DNA of 64,000 nt. Source: Gammaproteobacteria bacterium UBA4421 (GTDB taxonomy: Bacteria; Pseudomonadota; Gammaproteobacteria; Pseudomonadales; Azotimanducaceae). The notes below the pieces were generated by a model that worked only from the letters and a program-made list of their open reading frames with translations, was not told the DNA's origin and made no database searches. A program made the position numbers and the translations under genes. The stretch is from the NCBI GenBank assembly GCA_002389675.1, contig DGQF01000019.1:100518-164517 (forward strand), in the 5' to 3' direction. Below, piece after piece: positions 35,940 through 44,628 of the stretch. Each line of letters opens with the position of its first letter. Position 1 is the first letter of the stretch.

Positions 35940-37103
35940 ATGAGGCTAATCTGGCTGAGCCTTCGCCAACGCGTTACGCAATTCTACCGCCGTACTCTGG
36001 GCATCTTACAGATCGCCGGCATTCTGATTCTCGTCGCCGGCGCTTTTATCTACGCCCAAGCTCCAACAGAAACAGAAGCTCTTGCCCAATCGAGCATGAC
36101 TACCGTCAAGCAGCGGCAAACGGATTCACCGCTGGTCAGCCTCGTCAAACCAATATCCTCAGAGAACACACTGAAGTTCAATGCAACCGGTTCGGTGGTG
36201 GTGCGCAATTCGATCACGCTGGTGCCGCAGATTTCAGGGCGAGTCATATGGGTAGCCGAAGGTTTCAAGCCTGGCGGCTATTTTACGGCTGGTGAGACCG
36301 TCTTACGCATTGATCCTGAAGACTTCGCCCTGGCGCTGAAACAAGCCCAAGCACAAAAAGACATTGCTCAATCAGCATTAGAACTAGCCCAAGCCCAAAG
36401 CGACGCAGCCATTGCCAACTACGCGCTGGTACGCCCGGGAGTCGAGGTGCCCGCATTAGTCGCAAAGCTACCGCAAGTTGATCAGGCCAAAGCACAACTC
36501 GCTGCAGCAATCGCCAACGAAAATGTCGTTCGGCTAAACCTCAATCGCACGGAATTCTCACTGCCCTTCAGCGGTCGTGTCGTTGCATCGGACGCTGAAA
36601 TTGGACAATTGCTGAATCAGGGCCAACCGTTTGGCAGCGTCTTTGCTAACGACGCCGTGGAGGCCATGGTACCTCTCTCTGCGACCCAACTCGAGGGCTT
36701 GAAACCGGCCGTCGGACGTCAGGCACTGGTGAAAACAGACCGTCAACAGTACCGAGCAATAATTTCCCGCGTCGCACCCGTTGTTGATGAACGCACGCGT
36801 TTTGCCCAAATCTATCTTGATCTGGAGCAGGCCGCAGCACTTTCTCCCGGCACGTTTCTCAACGTTGAAATCATCGGCCCAACCTTGGACAACACCTACT
36901 TACTGCCCAAGGCAACCGAGCAGATTAACCAGTCCGTTTGGACAGTCGTCCAAGGCAAGCTAAACAGAATTCAACCTGACTTTTTAAATCGCAACACTCA
37001 AGGCATTGTCACCAATGCTTTTGCCAGCGGCTCTGGGGTGGTACTGGGTACCGTACCCGGAGGATACGAAGGCATGCAAGTTAGGGTCGAGGGCAACCCA
37101 TGA
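35940..37103 (+). CDS. RND efflux periplasmic adaptor (membrane fusion protein)
   Basis: HlyD/MFP-family adaptor of 387 residues linking an inner-membrane RND pump to an outer-membrane channel. One N-terminal transmembrane anchor (residues about 20-40), a lipoyl-like half (SITLVPQISGRVIWVAEG, then GYFTAGETVLRIDPEDF), an alpha-helical hairpin (residues about 140-200), the second lipoyl half (FSGRVVASDAEIGQLL) and a beta-barrel domain follow the usual order. AGGAAAG precedes the ATG. It ends 4 bp inside the next gene. No outer-membrane factor is encoded in the window. Confidence 0.93.
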   Translation: MRLIWLSLRQRVTQFYRRTLGILQIAGILILVAGAFIYAQAPTETEALAQSSMTTVKQRQTDSPLVSLVKPISSENTLKFNATGSVVVRNSITLVPQISGRVIWVAEGFKPGGYFTAGETVLRIDPEDFALALKQAQAQKDIAQSALELAQAQSDAAIANYALVRPGVEVPALVAKLPQVDQAKAQLAAAIANENVVRLNLNRTEFSLPFSGRVVASDAEIGQLLNQGQPFGSVFANDAVEAMVPLSATQLEGLKPAVGRQALVKTDRQQYRAIISRVAPVVDERTRFAQIYLDLEQAAALSPGTFLNVEIIGPTLDNTYLLPKATEQINQSVWTVVQGKLNRIQPDFLNRNTQGIVTNAFASGSGVVLGTVPGGYEGMQVRVEGNP

Positions 37104-40100
37104 GTGACATTCAGGGGCCAGTCGACCCCCGCAATACTTCAACCGTTAACGGGATCCTGGCTTATTTTGCGGGCAATCCGGTGGCCGCAAATCTAATCAT
37201 GGTTGTGATGTTACTCGGCGGTTTCATCGCCGCATCAGGCATTACCGCGCAGACCTTTCCGACAATTAATCTCGGCACCATCAACATCACTGTGCCGTAT
37301 CCCGGTGCCACCCCAACAGAGGTCGAAGAGGGCATCACACGTCGGGTTGAAGAGGCGGTATTGGGCATCGACGGCGTTAAACGCGTGACCTCCCGTGCCT
37401 ATGAAAATTCCGGCGCAATATCGGTCGAACTCAAAGCGTTTGTCGACCAGAAAAAAGTACGCGATGATGTCGAAACGGCGATCGAACGGCTGGCCGACTT
37501 TCCTCCAGAGGCGGCAGAGGAACCCAACATCGAGGTGGTCGAAACCATCGGCGATGTCATGACCTTGGTGGTCTCATCAGCACTTTCAGAGCGCGAACTA
37601 CGTCAAGGTGCCGAATTACTCGAGCAAGAGCTATTAGCCATACCTTCGGTATCACTGGTCTCGCTTTTTGGTGCAAAAGATTACGAAATATCTATCGAGG
37701 TGGACGAAGACACGCTTCGTCGCTACCAACTCTCAATCAGCGACATTGCGACTGCCGTTCGCGGCTCGTCCCTGAATTTATCTTCTGGAGAAATACGCAC
37801 GGACGCCGGTGACCTGCTACTGCGCACCAACAACAAACGCTATACAGGTTCTGAATTCGCAGACATTACCGTACAAGCCTTAGCCGATGGCACGCACTTA
37901 AAACTCAAAGACGTCGCAAGCATTAACGACGGTTTTACCGAAGATGCCCTCATACACCAATTCAACGGCAAGCCAAGCTTGTTTGTCAAAGTGCAGAAAT
38001 CAGACGCCGAAGATTCTTTAAAAATTGCACAAGATATCCGCACGATGCTCGCTCAATACCAGCCGTTGCCGGGAATAGAAATCGACATCTGGGAGGATGC
38101 CACAGATTCAGTCAGAAACTATCTCAGTATAATGACCCGCAATGGCGTGCTTGGATTCACGCTGGTATTCCTATTTTTGGTGCTAATTCTCGATTTGAGG
38201 CTGGCAACGTGGGTTGCTATGGGCGTGCCCATTTCATTCTTCGGCGCTTTTCTTTTCTTTGATGCCTTTGGTGTCAATTTCCACGTCATCACACTGCTTG
38301 CACTCATTATTGTTTTAGGAATAGTCGTTGATGATGCCGTTGTCGTCGGTGAAAACATCATCGCTGAGCAGGAGCGTGGTGAACAAGGCCTTGCCGCAGC
38401 GATCAAAGGCATTCAAGGGGTCGCCGCCCCCGTTACTGTTGGCGTGCTGACGACAATCGCAGCTTTTGCACCATTGGCTTTTGTGAGCGGCTTTTTTAGC
38501 CAGTTCTATCAGGCAGTACCGATTGTTGTCGTCACCGTTCTGTTGATGTCTTTGTTGGAGGTCTTCCTGATTCTCCCAGCACACTTAACTCACGGGCATC
38601 ACTGGAGCGCGTGGCCACTTAATAAAATCCAAAAAACACTCTCAAAGGCGCTGATGGCTTTTCGCGATAGACATCTCATGCCCGCAATCGCCAGATCAAT
38701 CAAATACAAGAAAACGACTATTTTTCTGTCCGCGTTATTCTTCTTTTGCGCTATGGCGCTGGTGGCTTTCAAACTAGTGCGCTTCGAGTTTCTGCCAAAT
38801 ATCGAGTCCACCCGCATCTCAGCCAGCTTGGCATTTCCCGTAGGGACACCCTTTGAAGTAACCTTGGCCGCAGCCGAGCGATTGGTCAATGGTGCGCGAC
38901 AAGTCAATCAGGACAGCGGAGCCAGCGCCTTTCGGTCAGTGAGCATGACTGTCGGCGGGCAAACCTCCACGGGCGGGGGACCATTTGGCGGCGGTCGCGT
39001 GACCGTAGCGAATCACTTGGCGTCCATTCAAATCCAACTTAATCCAGAACCCATAAGAACATTATCTGCCCAAACCTTAGAAACTCTCTGGCGCGAGGCT
39101 GTCGGGCCCATCTCAGGAGTAGAAAAGCTGAACTACGTATCGCAGTTTTTCGGAAACCCCTCTGATATCGCCTTTGACCTGACCCACCAAAACGAAGACG
39201 TCTTGGCTCAAGCCGTGGCTGCGCTCAAGCAAAACTACGAGACCACACCCGGCCTATTTGAGGTGCAGGATTCCAACAGCCCAGGGAAACGCCAGTACGA
39301 CATCTCACTCACCCCAGCAGGCATTGCAACCGGTTTAACTTCGGCAGATATCGCTAATCAGTTGCGACAAAAATTCTATGGTGAAGAAGTGCAACGCATT
39401 CAACGTGGGCGGGAGGAATTGAAAGTCATGGTCCGTTTCCCGGAGGCCGAGCGTCGCAGCGTCAGCAATTTCCTGGACGTGCGCATCCGGCGCAACGATG
39501 GTCTCGAGGTGCCCTTATCAGAGGTTGCCACCGTGACAGAAAGTCAAAGTTTCTCTCGAATTGAGCGCGTCAACGGACGCAGAATTGTTACCGTCAGCGG
39601 GCGCGTAGACCGCTCTGTAGCAAACCCCGACGACATCGAAGCTAACCTTTGGCGAGAGGTTTTGCCCGAACTTAAAGACCGATTTGTTGGTTTACAGATC
39701 CAGAGCGCCGGCTTTGCCCAAGATCAAGCTGAGAGTCTGGCATCACTGGGAAGGCTGAGTCTGCTCACGCTGCTGGTGATTTTTGCCCTTCTGGCGTCTT
39801 TGCTGCGCAGCTACTCGCAACCGCTGATCATTTTAGCTGGGATACCATTTGGTGCCGCAGGCGCCTTTATTGGACACTACTTATTGGGCTACAATCTGTC
39901 GTTTTATTCTTTGTTTGGCGTCGTAGCCCTGAGCGGCGTTGTCGTCAACGATTCGCTAATTCTCGTCGACCGTTACAACAAATTTCGCGCCGAAGGTCGC
40001 TACAGCGTCGAACAGGCAGTGCTATTGGCAACGCAAAGGCGATTTAGACCGATATTCCTCACCACCGCGACCACCTCGCTAGGCCTGATGCCGCTGATTT

Positions 40101-40291
40101 TTGAAACCAGCACTACCGCTCAATTTATGATTCCAATGGCCATCAGTCTGGCGGTTGGCATTTTATTTGCGAGTATTTTGATCCTGTTTATTGTGCCCAC
40201 CCTATTGGTCATCAAAGAAGGCAGCAATCAGGCATACGCATCTGATCAGCTTCAAGATTCAGTGGAGGCGAAAACCGTCAGAATATCCTGA
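37100..40291 (+). CDS. RND efflux pump inner-membrane transporter (HAE1-type)
   Basis: Large transporter of 1063 residues with 12 transmembrane helices and two big periplasmic loops, in the AcrB-type order. The proton-relay aspartates are D411 and D412 in VVDDAVVVGEN, equivalent to D407/D408 of AcrB. The repeat half near the C-terminus carries VNDSLILVDRYNKF. It overlaps the adaptor gene by 4 bp (ATGA), so the two are translationally coupled. Its 3' end overlaps the convergent Sco-like gene by 40 bp. The substrate range is unknown; multidrug or envelope-lipid export are possibilities. Confidence 0.95.
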   Translation: MSDIQGPVDPRNTSTVNGILAYFAGNPVAANLIMVVMLLGGFIAASGITAQTFPTINLGTINITVPYPGATPTEVEEGITRRVEEAVLGIDGVKRVTSRAYENSGAISVELKAFVDQKKVRDDVETAIERLADFPPEAAEEPNIEVVETIGDVMTLVVSSALSERELRQGAELLEQELLAIPSVSLVSLFGAKDYEISIEVDEDTLRRYQLSISDIATAVRGSSLNLSSGEIRTDAGDLLLRTNNKRYTGSEFADITVQALADGTHLKLKDVASINDGFTEDALIHQFNGKPSLFVKVQKSDAEDSLKIAQDIRTMLAQYQPLPGIEIDIWEDATDSVRNYLSIMTRNGVLGFTLVFLFLVLILDLRLATWVAMGVPISFFGAFLFFDAFGVNFHVITLLALIIVLGIVVDDAVVVGENIIAEQERGEQGLAAAIKGIQGVAAPVTVGVLTTIAAFAPLAFVSGFFSQFYQAVPIVVVTVLLMSLLEVFLILPAHLTHGHHWSAWPLNKIQKTLSKALMAFRDRHLMPAIARSIKYKKTTIFLSALFFFCAMALVAFKLVRFEFLPNIESTRISASLAFPVGTPFEVTLAAAERLVNGARQVNQDSGASAFRSVSMTVGGQTSTGGGPFGGGRVTVANHLASIQIQLNPEPIRTLSAQTLETLWREAVGPISGVEKLNYVSQFFGNPSDIAFDLTHQNEDVLAQAVAALKQNYETTPGLFEVQDSNSPGKRQYDISLTPAGIATGLTSADIANQLRQKFYGEEVQRIQRGREELKVMVRFPEAERRSVSNFLDVRIRRNDGLEVPLSEVATVTESQSFSRIERVNGRRIVTVSGRVDRSVANPDDIEANLWREVLPELKDRFVGLQIQSAGFAQDQAESLASLGRLSLLTLLVIFALLASLLRSYSQPLIILAGIPFGAAGAFIGHYLLGYNLSFYSLFGVVALSGVVVNDSLILVDRYNKFRAEGRYSVEQAVLLATQRRFRPIFLTTATTSLGLMPLIFETSTTAQFMIPMAISLAVGILFASILILFIVPTLLVIKEGSNQAYASDQLQDSVEAKTVRIS

Positions 40292-40956
40292 ATCAATATA
40301 TCCGGATGCAAAAATGAAACCGAGTAAACCTCGCGAATATTCTGCCTTTGGTCGACCAAGTAAACCCGCAACAAATGCGATAAGGTACCCACTGGCTTAC
40401 CGTTTGCATCAACATCTGTAATCACAAACTGATTATATCGATTCAGCATTTGGTCGAGGCCAACGTCACTCTTAGCAGTTAGAAACCGCCAATTATCTGA
40501 GTTTTGGGCCTCAAAACGCGCAGCATAAGTGGCCAGCACTTCCGGCGTATCATTCAAACGATCAAAACTGAGGGACAGCAACTGTACCTGCTTGGAGAGG
40601 CGCGGATCAGTCGTCACCTGCTGCATCACTCGATTAAGGACATAACTGGCTAATGGGCAACCGTTCACATCGCTGCAGGAGGCATACATAAAGCTCAGCA
40701 ACGTGACTTTATTACGCATAAGGGCATGTAAAGTCGTCTGCTTGCCCTGACTATCGATAACAACACCATCACTGGCATAACCGATAATCGGTCGCTCATA
40801 GCTACCAACCTCAGGAAGCTCAAATCCAAGCGGCCGGTACCCGGGCGCAAGCGCGGGCACCTCGGACTCCACATGGTGAGGCGCTGCCCAAGACGTTGGC
40901 GCGATTACCCCCCAAAACACCGATAAAATCAGGAGTTTTGCGATTAATTCGGTCAT
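40252..40956 (-). CDS. SCO1/SenC-like protein with widened Cys spacing
   Basis: Thioredoxin-like, probably periplasmic copper protein of 234 residues; an N-terminal hydrophobic stretch (LIAKLLILSVFWGVIAPTSWA, residues 4-24) serves as signal. Classical Sco proteins bind copper with CxxxC plus a distal His. Here the pair is C94 and C100 in CSDVNGC, five residues apart, apparently by a two-residue insertion, while the His is kept at H194 (LSHLLRVYLV). It is 10 bp downstream of the methanethiol oxidase-like gene, matching a known mtoX-SCO gene order, so it may deliver copper to that enzyme. The altered spacing may change metal binding. Confidence 0.85.
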   Translation of the reverse strand: MTELIAKLLILSVFWGVIAPTSWAAPHHVESEVPALAPGYRPLGFELPEVGSYERPIIGYASDGVVIDSQGKQTTLHALMRNKVTLLSFMYASCSDVNGCPLASYVLNRVMQQVTTDPRLSKQVQLLSLSFDRLNDTPEVLATYAARFEAQNSDNWRFLTAKSDVGLDQMLNRYNQFVITDVDANGKPVGTLSHLLRVYLVDQRQNIREVYSVSFLHPDILIQDILTVFASTES

Positions 40957-40966
40957 TCGCGCGGCC

Positions 40967-42310
40967 CTAAGGATGTTTCGCCAACTGCTCTGTTTGAGCC
41001 GGTGCAGTCATCCCATACAACGAATATGCGCCAAAACGCATCTGGTGCGGGTAACCCAAGCCTTCCTCGATGAAATCGATGGTCAGTTTGTGCGTGAGCT
41101 CGCCTCCTTGATAGTCATAAACTTTAAAGTACTGAAGATCTTTGCCCGTTGACTCGGTCTTGTCCCAATTCTCCAGCAGCGAGGATGTATAGTACAAGCG
41201 CTCACCATCCCAGCTTTGCGACACCATATTGACCTGTTCACCAATGGAGGTTTCACTTTTCAATTTGGGTGCAAACGGATCACTGATATCAAATAAGCGG
41301 GTCATACCATCATTCCAGGTATTCACCCACAGCGAGGCATCATCCGCAGAAATTGATATATCCACCGGTAACGGAATTTTCGAGGCATCGGCAATATCCG
41401 CAACTTTCTTCGCATGCCAATCGTTATCTTTCTCGTAGATCAGCCAGATTTCTGAGGTCAACGCGGTTGTGGTGAAACAATAATTATTGTTGGAACCCCA
41501 AGCGCAGCGAATTTCAAGCGGCGCACCGGGCACGTCCAATATTTTTTTCGGCTTGCGACTATGCAGGTCCCATACAACCACCGTATTACCGAATTGGCTC
41601 ATAGCCTCGGGACTGCTCATCATCTCACCCAAATTCATCATATAGTTGTTCAAACCGGTGAACGACGAGGTCATTAATATGTTTCTTCTCGGAAGCGCGC
41701 GCACGTCATATCCATATCCGTCAGCATATACGCCTGACTTCACCGCACCATTGAGCGCCCCATCCTTTGGCATCCAGTGCGTCGTAATATAATCTCCGGC
41801 ATTGGTATATTCGACCAGTCCGGTCACGCCGTCATGGTTGGCCTGGTTTGACAAGCCTGTGATTAAGATCCGTCCCGGCAGCGCATAGGACGTATGTGGC
41901 CCCACTACGCCCCCAGACTTGGCGACAAAGTTGTCTATCACCCGGTGTAAGCTCGGCTTAGCAGGATCGCTGTGGACATCAAAAATGAAGATTTTACTGC
42001 TGGCCAAACCACTGGCCCAAAGGTATCGGCGGTCGTCCGTCAATCCAGAGTGGTGTGCCTCATTTCGACCACCCACCGACAAGACATTCCTGACCTGTCC
42101 ATAGTCTGGCGCGCTAGGGTTAACCGATACCGTGACCAGTTTGTCTTGCTCATTACCTATGCCTTCAACACCAAGCGTCCAGATATAGACAAAATCCTCT
42201 TGCCCCACAATCTTTGCCATATACGGCGACATACATGTTTCATCTGCCACGGCCATCTGCGGCAGAACCATCGACAAAGCCACCACCACCCACTTCTTAA
42301 GCAAGACCAT
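40967..42310 (-). CDS. mtoX: Methanethiol oxidase / selenium-binding protein (SBP56 family), periplasmic
   Basis: SBP56-family beta-propeller protein that in characterised bacterial cases oxidises methanethiol to formaldehyde, hydrogen sulfide and hydrogen peroxide using copper. Signatures include GGRNEAHHSG at about residues 80-89, the WASGLASSKIFIFDV segment, and the closing LGYPHQMRFG. An N-terminal signal peptide is clear (LLKKWVVVALSMVLPQMAVAD), so the protein is periplasmic, as in Hyphomicrobium MtoX. I chose the ATG at 42310 (preceded by GGGTGA); it gives a well-formed signal, 447 residues in all. The adjacent Sco-like gene supports copper dependence. Symbol used by family resemblance. 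Confidence 0.85.
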   Translation of the reverse strand: MVLLKKWVVVALSMVLPQMAVADETCMSPYMAKIVGQEDFVYIWTLGVEGIGNEQDKLVTVSVNPSAPDYGQVRNVLSVGGRNEAHHSGLTDDRRYLWASGLASSKIFIFDVHSDPAKPSLHRVIDNFVAKSGGVVGPHTSYALPGRILITGLSNQANHDGVTGLVEYTNAGDYITTHWMPKDGALNGAVKSGVYADGYGYDVRALPRRNILMTSSFTGLNNYMMNLGEMMSSPEAMSQFGNTVVVWDLHSRKPKKILDVPGAPLEIRCAWGSNNNYCFTTTALTSEIWLIYEKDNDWHAKKVADIADASKIPLPVDISISADDASLWVNTWNDGMTRLFDISDPFAPKLKSETSIGEQVNMVSQSWDGERLYYTSSLLENWDKTESTGKDLQYFKVYDYQGGELTHKLTIDFIEEGLGYPHQMRFGAYSLYGMTAPAQTEQLAKHP

Positions 42311-42685
42311 TTGTTCACCCATTACGTCAAACGGCACACAAGGTTCAACGTCCAACATGACGCCCCTTAGCACCAAAAAAACATGTCCGGACAAATACCG
42401 CACATGTGCCCCTTGGTGGGTAATTTAAGTTACTGGATAAACAATGTCGATGGCGGGCATCAAACCAAAAACAATTTGCCTCTAACAGTGTCGCGAAGGA
42501 CCCTTGGCAGCGATCTAAAAGATCACCTCTTTGACCTTTGCAGCTGGTTTTTTGGGGCTGACTAGGGGCCGGAGTTTTGCTAACCCGCCCATCTTCGGAA
42601 CACAAAACTTTCTCGAGAATCTCATCGCTAAATTACCCACGGTGTACTATTTTAGGCCTGTCAGTCAGCCGAGAAAATTGCTTTT
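42311..42685. promoter_or_regulatory. Divergent 375-bp region between mtoX-like and dienelactone hydrolase genes
   Basis: No gene is supported; short frames here lack homology and ribosome sites. One 10-bp palindrome TTCTCGAGAA lies at 42610-42619 and a possible -10 box TACTAT at 42645-42650, 36 bp before the hydrolase ATG. I see no good -35 box. Confidence 0.35.
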
Positions 42686-43417
42686 ATGCCAACACATCAT
42701 GTCCAAATTGACACTCACGACGGCCAGATGCCTTGTTTCATTGCCCAGCCGGAGTCATCACGTGCATCTTCACCCATTATTCTCTACATGGATGTTCCCG
42801 GTATCCGAGAGGAATTGCATGATTTTGCGCGAAGATTAGCCAATGACGGCTTTTTATGTGTCCTACCCGACCTCTATTATCGTCACGGCAAGATTCGCTT
42901 CGACCTAACCAAAGGACAATCCGAACTAAAAAAAATGTTTGCCATCGGCAGCCAGTTGACCAATGCCATGGTGATTGAAGATACCCGTGCCATCTTGAAT
43001 TGGCTTTCATCCGTGCCCTACGCCCTGGCTGATGTCGGCACCGTCGGTTACTGCATGAGCGGCCAATTTGTCATCTCGGTCGCGGGCACTTTCCCCGATC
43101 GTATCAAAGCAACAGCGGCGTTATATGGTACTAGAATGGTTACCGATGCCGCAGACTCTCCGCACCAGCTAATCCCCACCATGCGCGGGGAGGCCTACCT
43201 CGGATTTGCCGCCCATGACCCCTATGTGGAGGACGGTGTAATTCCAACGCTAAACGCTTCAATGGCGGCAAATCAGGACCTAACCTGTGAAATCGAAACC
43301 CACCCACAAACCGAGCATGGTTTCTGTTTTCCAGCACGACCACAGTACCGACCCGAACCGGCAGAAATAGCATGGCGAAAAATGACCGCAATGTATAAAC
43401 GCGTATTAAGGGCCTGA
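42686..43417 (+). CDS. Dienelactone hydrolase family protein
   Basis: Alpha/beta hydrolase of 243 residues with the dienelactone hydrolase triad: C123 in GYCMSG, D178 in AAHDPY and H211 in TEHGF. The Cys nucleophile sets it apart from ordinary serine hydrolases. Typical members open dienelactones in aromatic catabolism; the substrate here is unknown. No signal peptide, so cytoplasmic. It is followed 31 bp later by an LLM-class oxidoreductase in the same direction, suggesting an operon. Confidence 0.9.
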   Translation: MPTHHVQIDTHDGQMPCFIAQPESSRASSPIILYMDVPGIREELHDFARRLANDGFLCVLPDLYYRHGKIRFDLTKGQSELKKMFAIGSQLTNAMVIEDTRAILNWLSSVPYALADVGTVGYCMSGQFVISVAGTFPDRIKATAALYGTRMVTDAADSPHQLIPTMRGEAYLGFAAHDPYVEDGVIPTLNASMAANQDLTCEIETHPQTEHGFCFPARPQYRPEPAEIAWRKMTAMYKRVLRA

Positions 43418-43448
43418 ACAAAATGACACACGTTAGAGGAATCAGATA

Positions 43449-44306
43449 ATGAAAATTGGAGCTGTTGCCGCCTGTTTTGCCCCGGCAACCGAGCCTCATC
43501 AGTTGCTCAACCTTGCCATCAAAATGGATGAAGCAGGCATGGACGCGCTCTGGTTCGGGGAACATGTTTTGTTGTTTGATGAAATGGAATTTGGCTATCC
43601 CGGCTCCGCCGATGGGAAGTTGCCTGTTCCCGCCGGACAGGGCGCACCGGATCAGACAGCCATAATTGGCTTCCTAGCCAGCCAAACCCGACAACTGCGT
43701 TTTGGCACAAGCATCAGCCTCATCCCTCAGAGAAATCCGGTCTACACGGCAAAAGAGTTCGCAACATTGGATTGGCTTTCCGCAGGGCGCGTGGAGTTGG
43801 GTGTGGGCGTTGGCTGGTGTAAAGAGGAAGTGGAGAGTTGCGGATATGCGTGGGAGAACCGCGGCAAACGGTGTGATGAAGCACTGGAACTGATGATTAA
43901 ACTCTGGACCCACGACACCGTGTCCCACCAAGGTGAGCACTTTAGCGTCAGCGGGGGTCGTATGGACCCTAAACCTCAGCAAAAACCGCATATACCGCTG
44001 ATTGTCGGCGGATACGGCGCGGCAGCCTTGCGCCGCACAGCGCAATATGGCCAAGGGTGGTGGGGCTTTGGGCTGGACCTCAAAGCCACCGCACATCTGC
44101 TGTCTTTGTTGGACAATGCCCTTGATGCCGCCGGACGAAAACGCGAAGAACTCGACATCATGATGATGCCCATAGACGATTCGATTGAATCCGTGAAAGC
44201 CTACGCTGACTTGGGTGTCAACCGACTGACTCCCATGGTCGATACCGCCAAAGACCCATCAGAGCGTCTGGAACACCTACAGCTGCTGCAACAAACCTTC
44301 GGCTAA
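43449..44306 (+). CDS. LLM-class flavin-dependent oxidoreductase (TIGR03619-like)
   Basis: Luciferase-like barrel of 285 residues. MKIGAVAACFAPATEPHQ, GMDALWFGEHVLLFDEME and the LGVGVGWCKEEVESCG loop are family-typical, as is VGGYGAAALRRTAQYG. This type is commonly labelled F420-dependent, but FMN may be used; the F420 biosynthetic genes are not in the window. RBS is weak (AGAGGA, then AATCAGATA). It lies 31 bp after the dienelactone hydrolase gene. Confidence 0.86.
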   Translation: MKIGAVAACFAPATEPHQLLNLAIKMDEAGMDALWFGEHVLLFDEMEFGYPGSADGKLPVPAGQGAPDQTAIIGFLASQTRQLRFGTSISLIPQRNPVYTAKEFATLDWLSAGRVELGVGVGWCKEEVESCGYAWENRGKRCDEALELMIKLWTHDTVSHQGEHFSVSGGRMDPKPQQKPHIPLIVGGYGAAALRRTAQYGQGWWGFGLDLKATAHLLSLLDNALDAAGRKREELDIMMMPIDDSIESVKAYADLGVNRLTPMVDTAKDPSERLEHLQLLQQTFG

Positions 44307-44355
44307 CCCAGCATATGCACCTAGAACCATCAAACCTGATCAATCTGAAGATGCC

Positions 44356-44520
44356 ATGGACCTAACCCTCGCGACCTTGATTATCCTCGCCGACCTATGG
44401 GCGATAACTCGAACACTACGCAGCGACGCAAGCACTCAGCGCAAACTGGTGTGGGTTTCAATCATTTTGCTGCTGCCCTTTGTGGGCATGGTTATTTGGA
44501 TCCTTTTTGGGCCCAGCTGA
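44356..44520 (+). CDS. Small PLDc_N-like membrane protein
   Basis: A 54-residue protein, too short for most gene finders. It has two transmembrane segments (LTLATLIILADLWAI and VWVSIILLLPFVGMVIWILFG) joined by a polar RTLRSDASTQRKL loop and ends GPS. The pattern of two helices with Leu-Pro-Phe-Val-Gly and Trp followed by FGP recalls the PLDc_N domain (phospholipase D nuclease N-terminal, small bacterial membrane proteins). An in-frame GAAGATGCC lies just before the ATG. Function unknown. Confidence 0.7.
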   Translation: MDLTLATLIILADLWAITRTLRSDASTQRKLVWVSIILLLPFVGMVIWILFGPS

Positions 44521-44529
44521 AGTGCTCGA

Positions 44530-44554
44530 CAAAAACTCGATTAGGTTAATCGAG
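44530..44554 (-). terminator. Intrinsic terminator for the leftward transporter gene
   Basis: CTCGATTA at 44536-44543 and TAATCGAG at 44547-44554 form an 8-bp stem with a 3-nt loop. On the minus strand it is followed at once by TTTTTG. That is the shape of a rho-independent terminator, 75 nt after the stop of the transporter gene. Confidence 0.6.
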
Positions 44555-44628
44555 CCACGTTTCAATCACGCAGCTGATATATCCCGGGTGCGGCCACCTG
44601 GACATCCGCCGCCAACGTACACTCGCGG

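Noticed and set aside
42345..42605. Open frame in the region between the mtoX-like and hydrolase genes
   Set aside because: No motif, no ribosome site, composition unlike a protein; the region is better read as non-coding.
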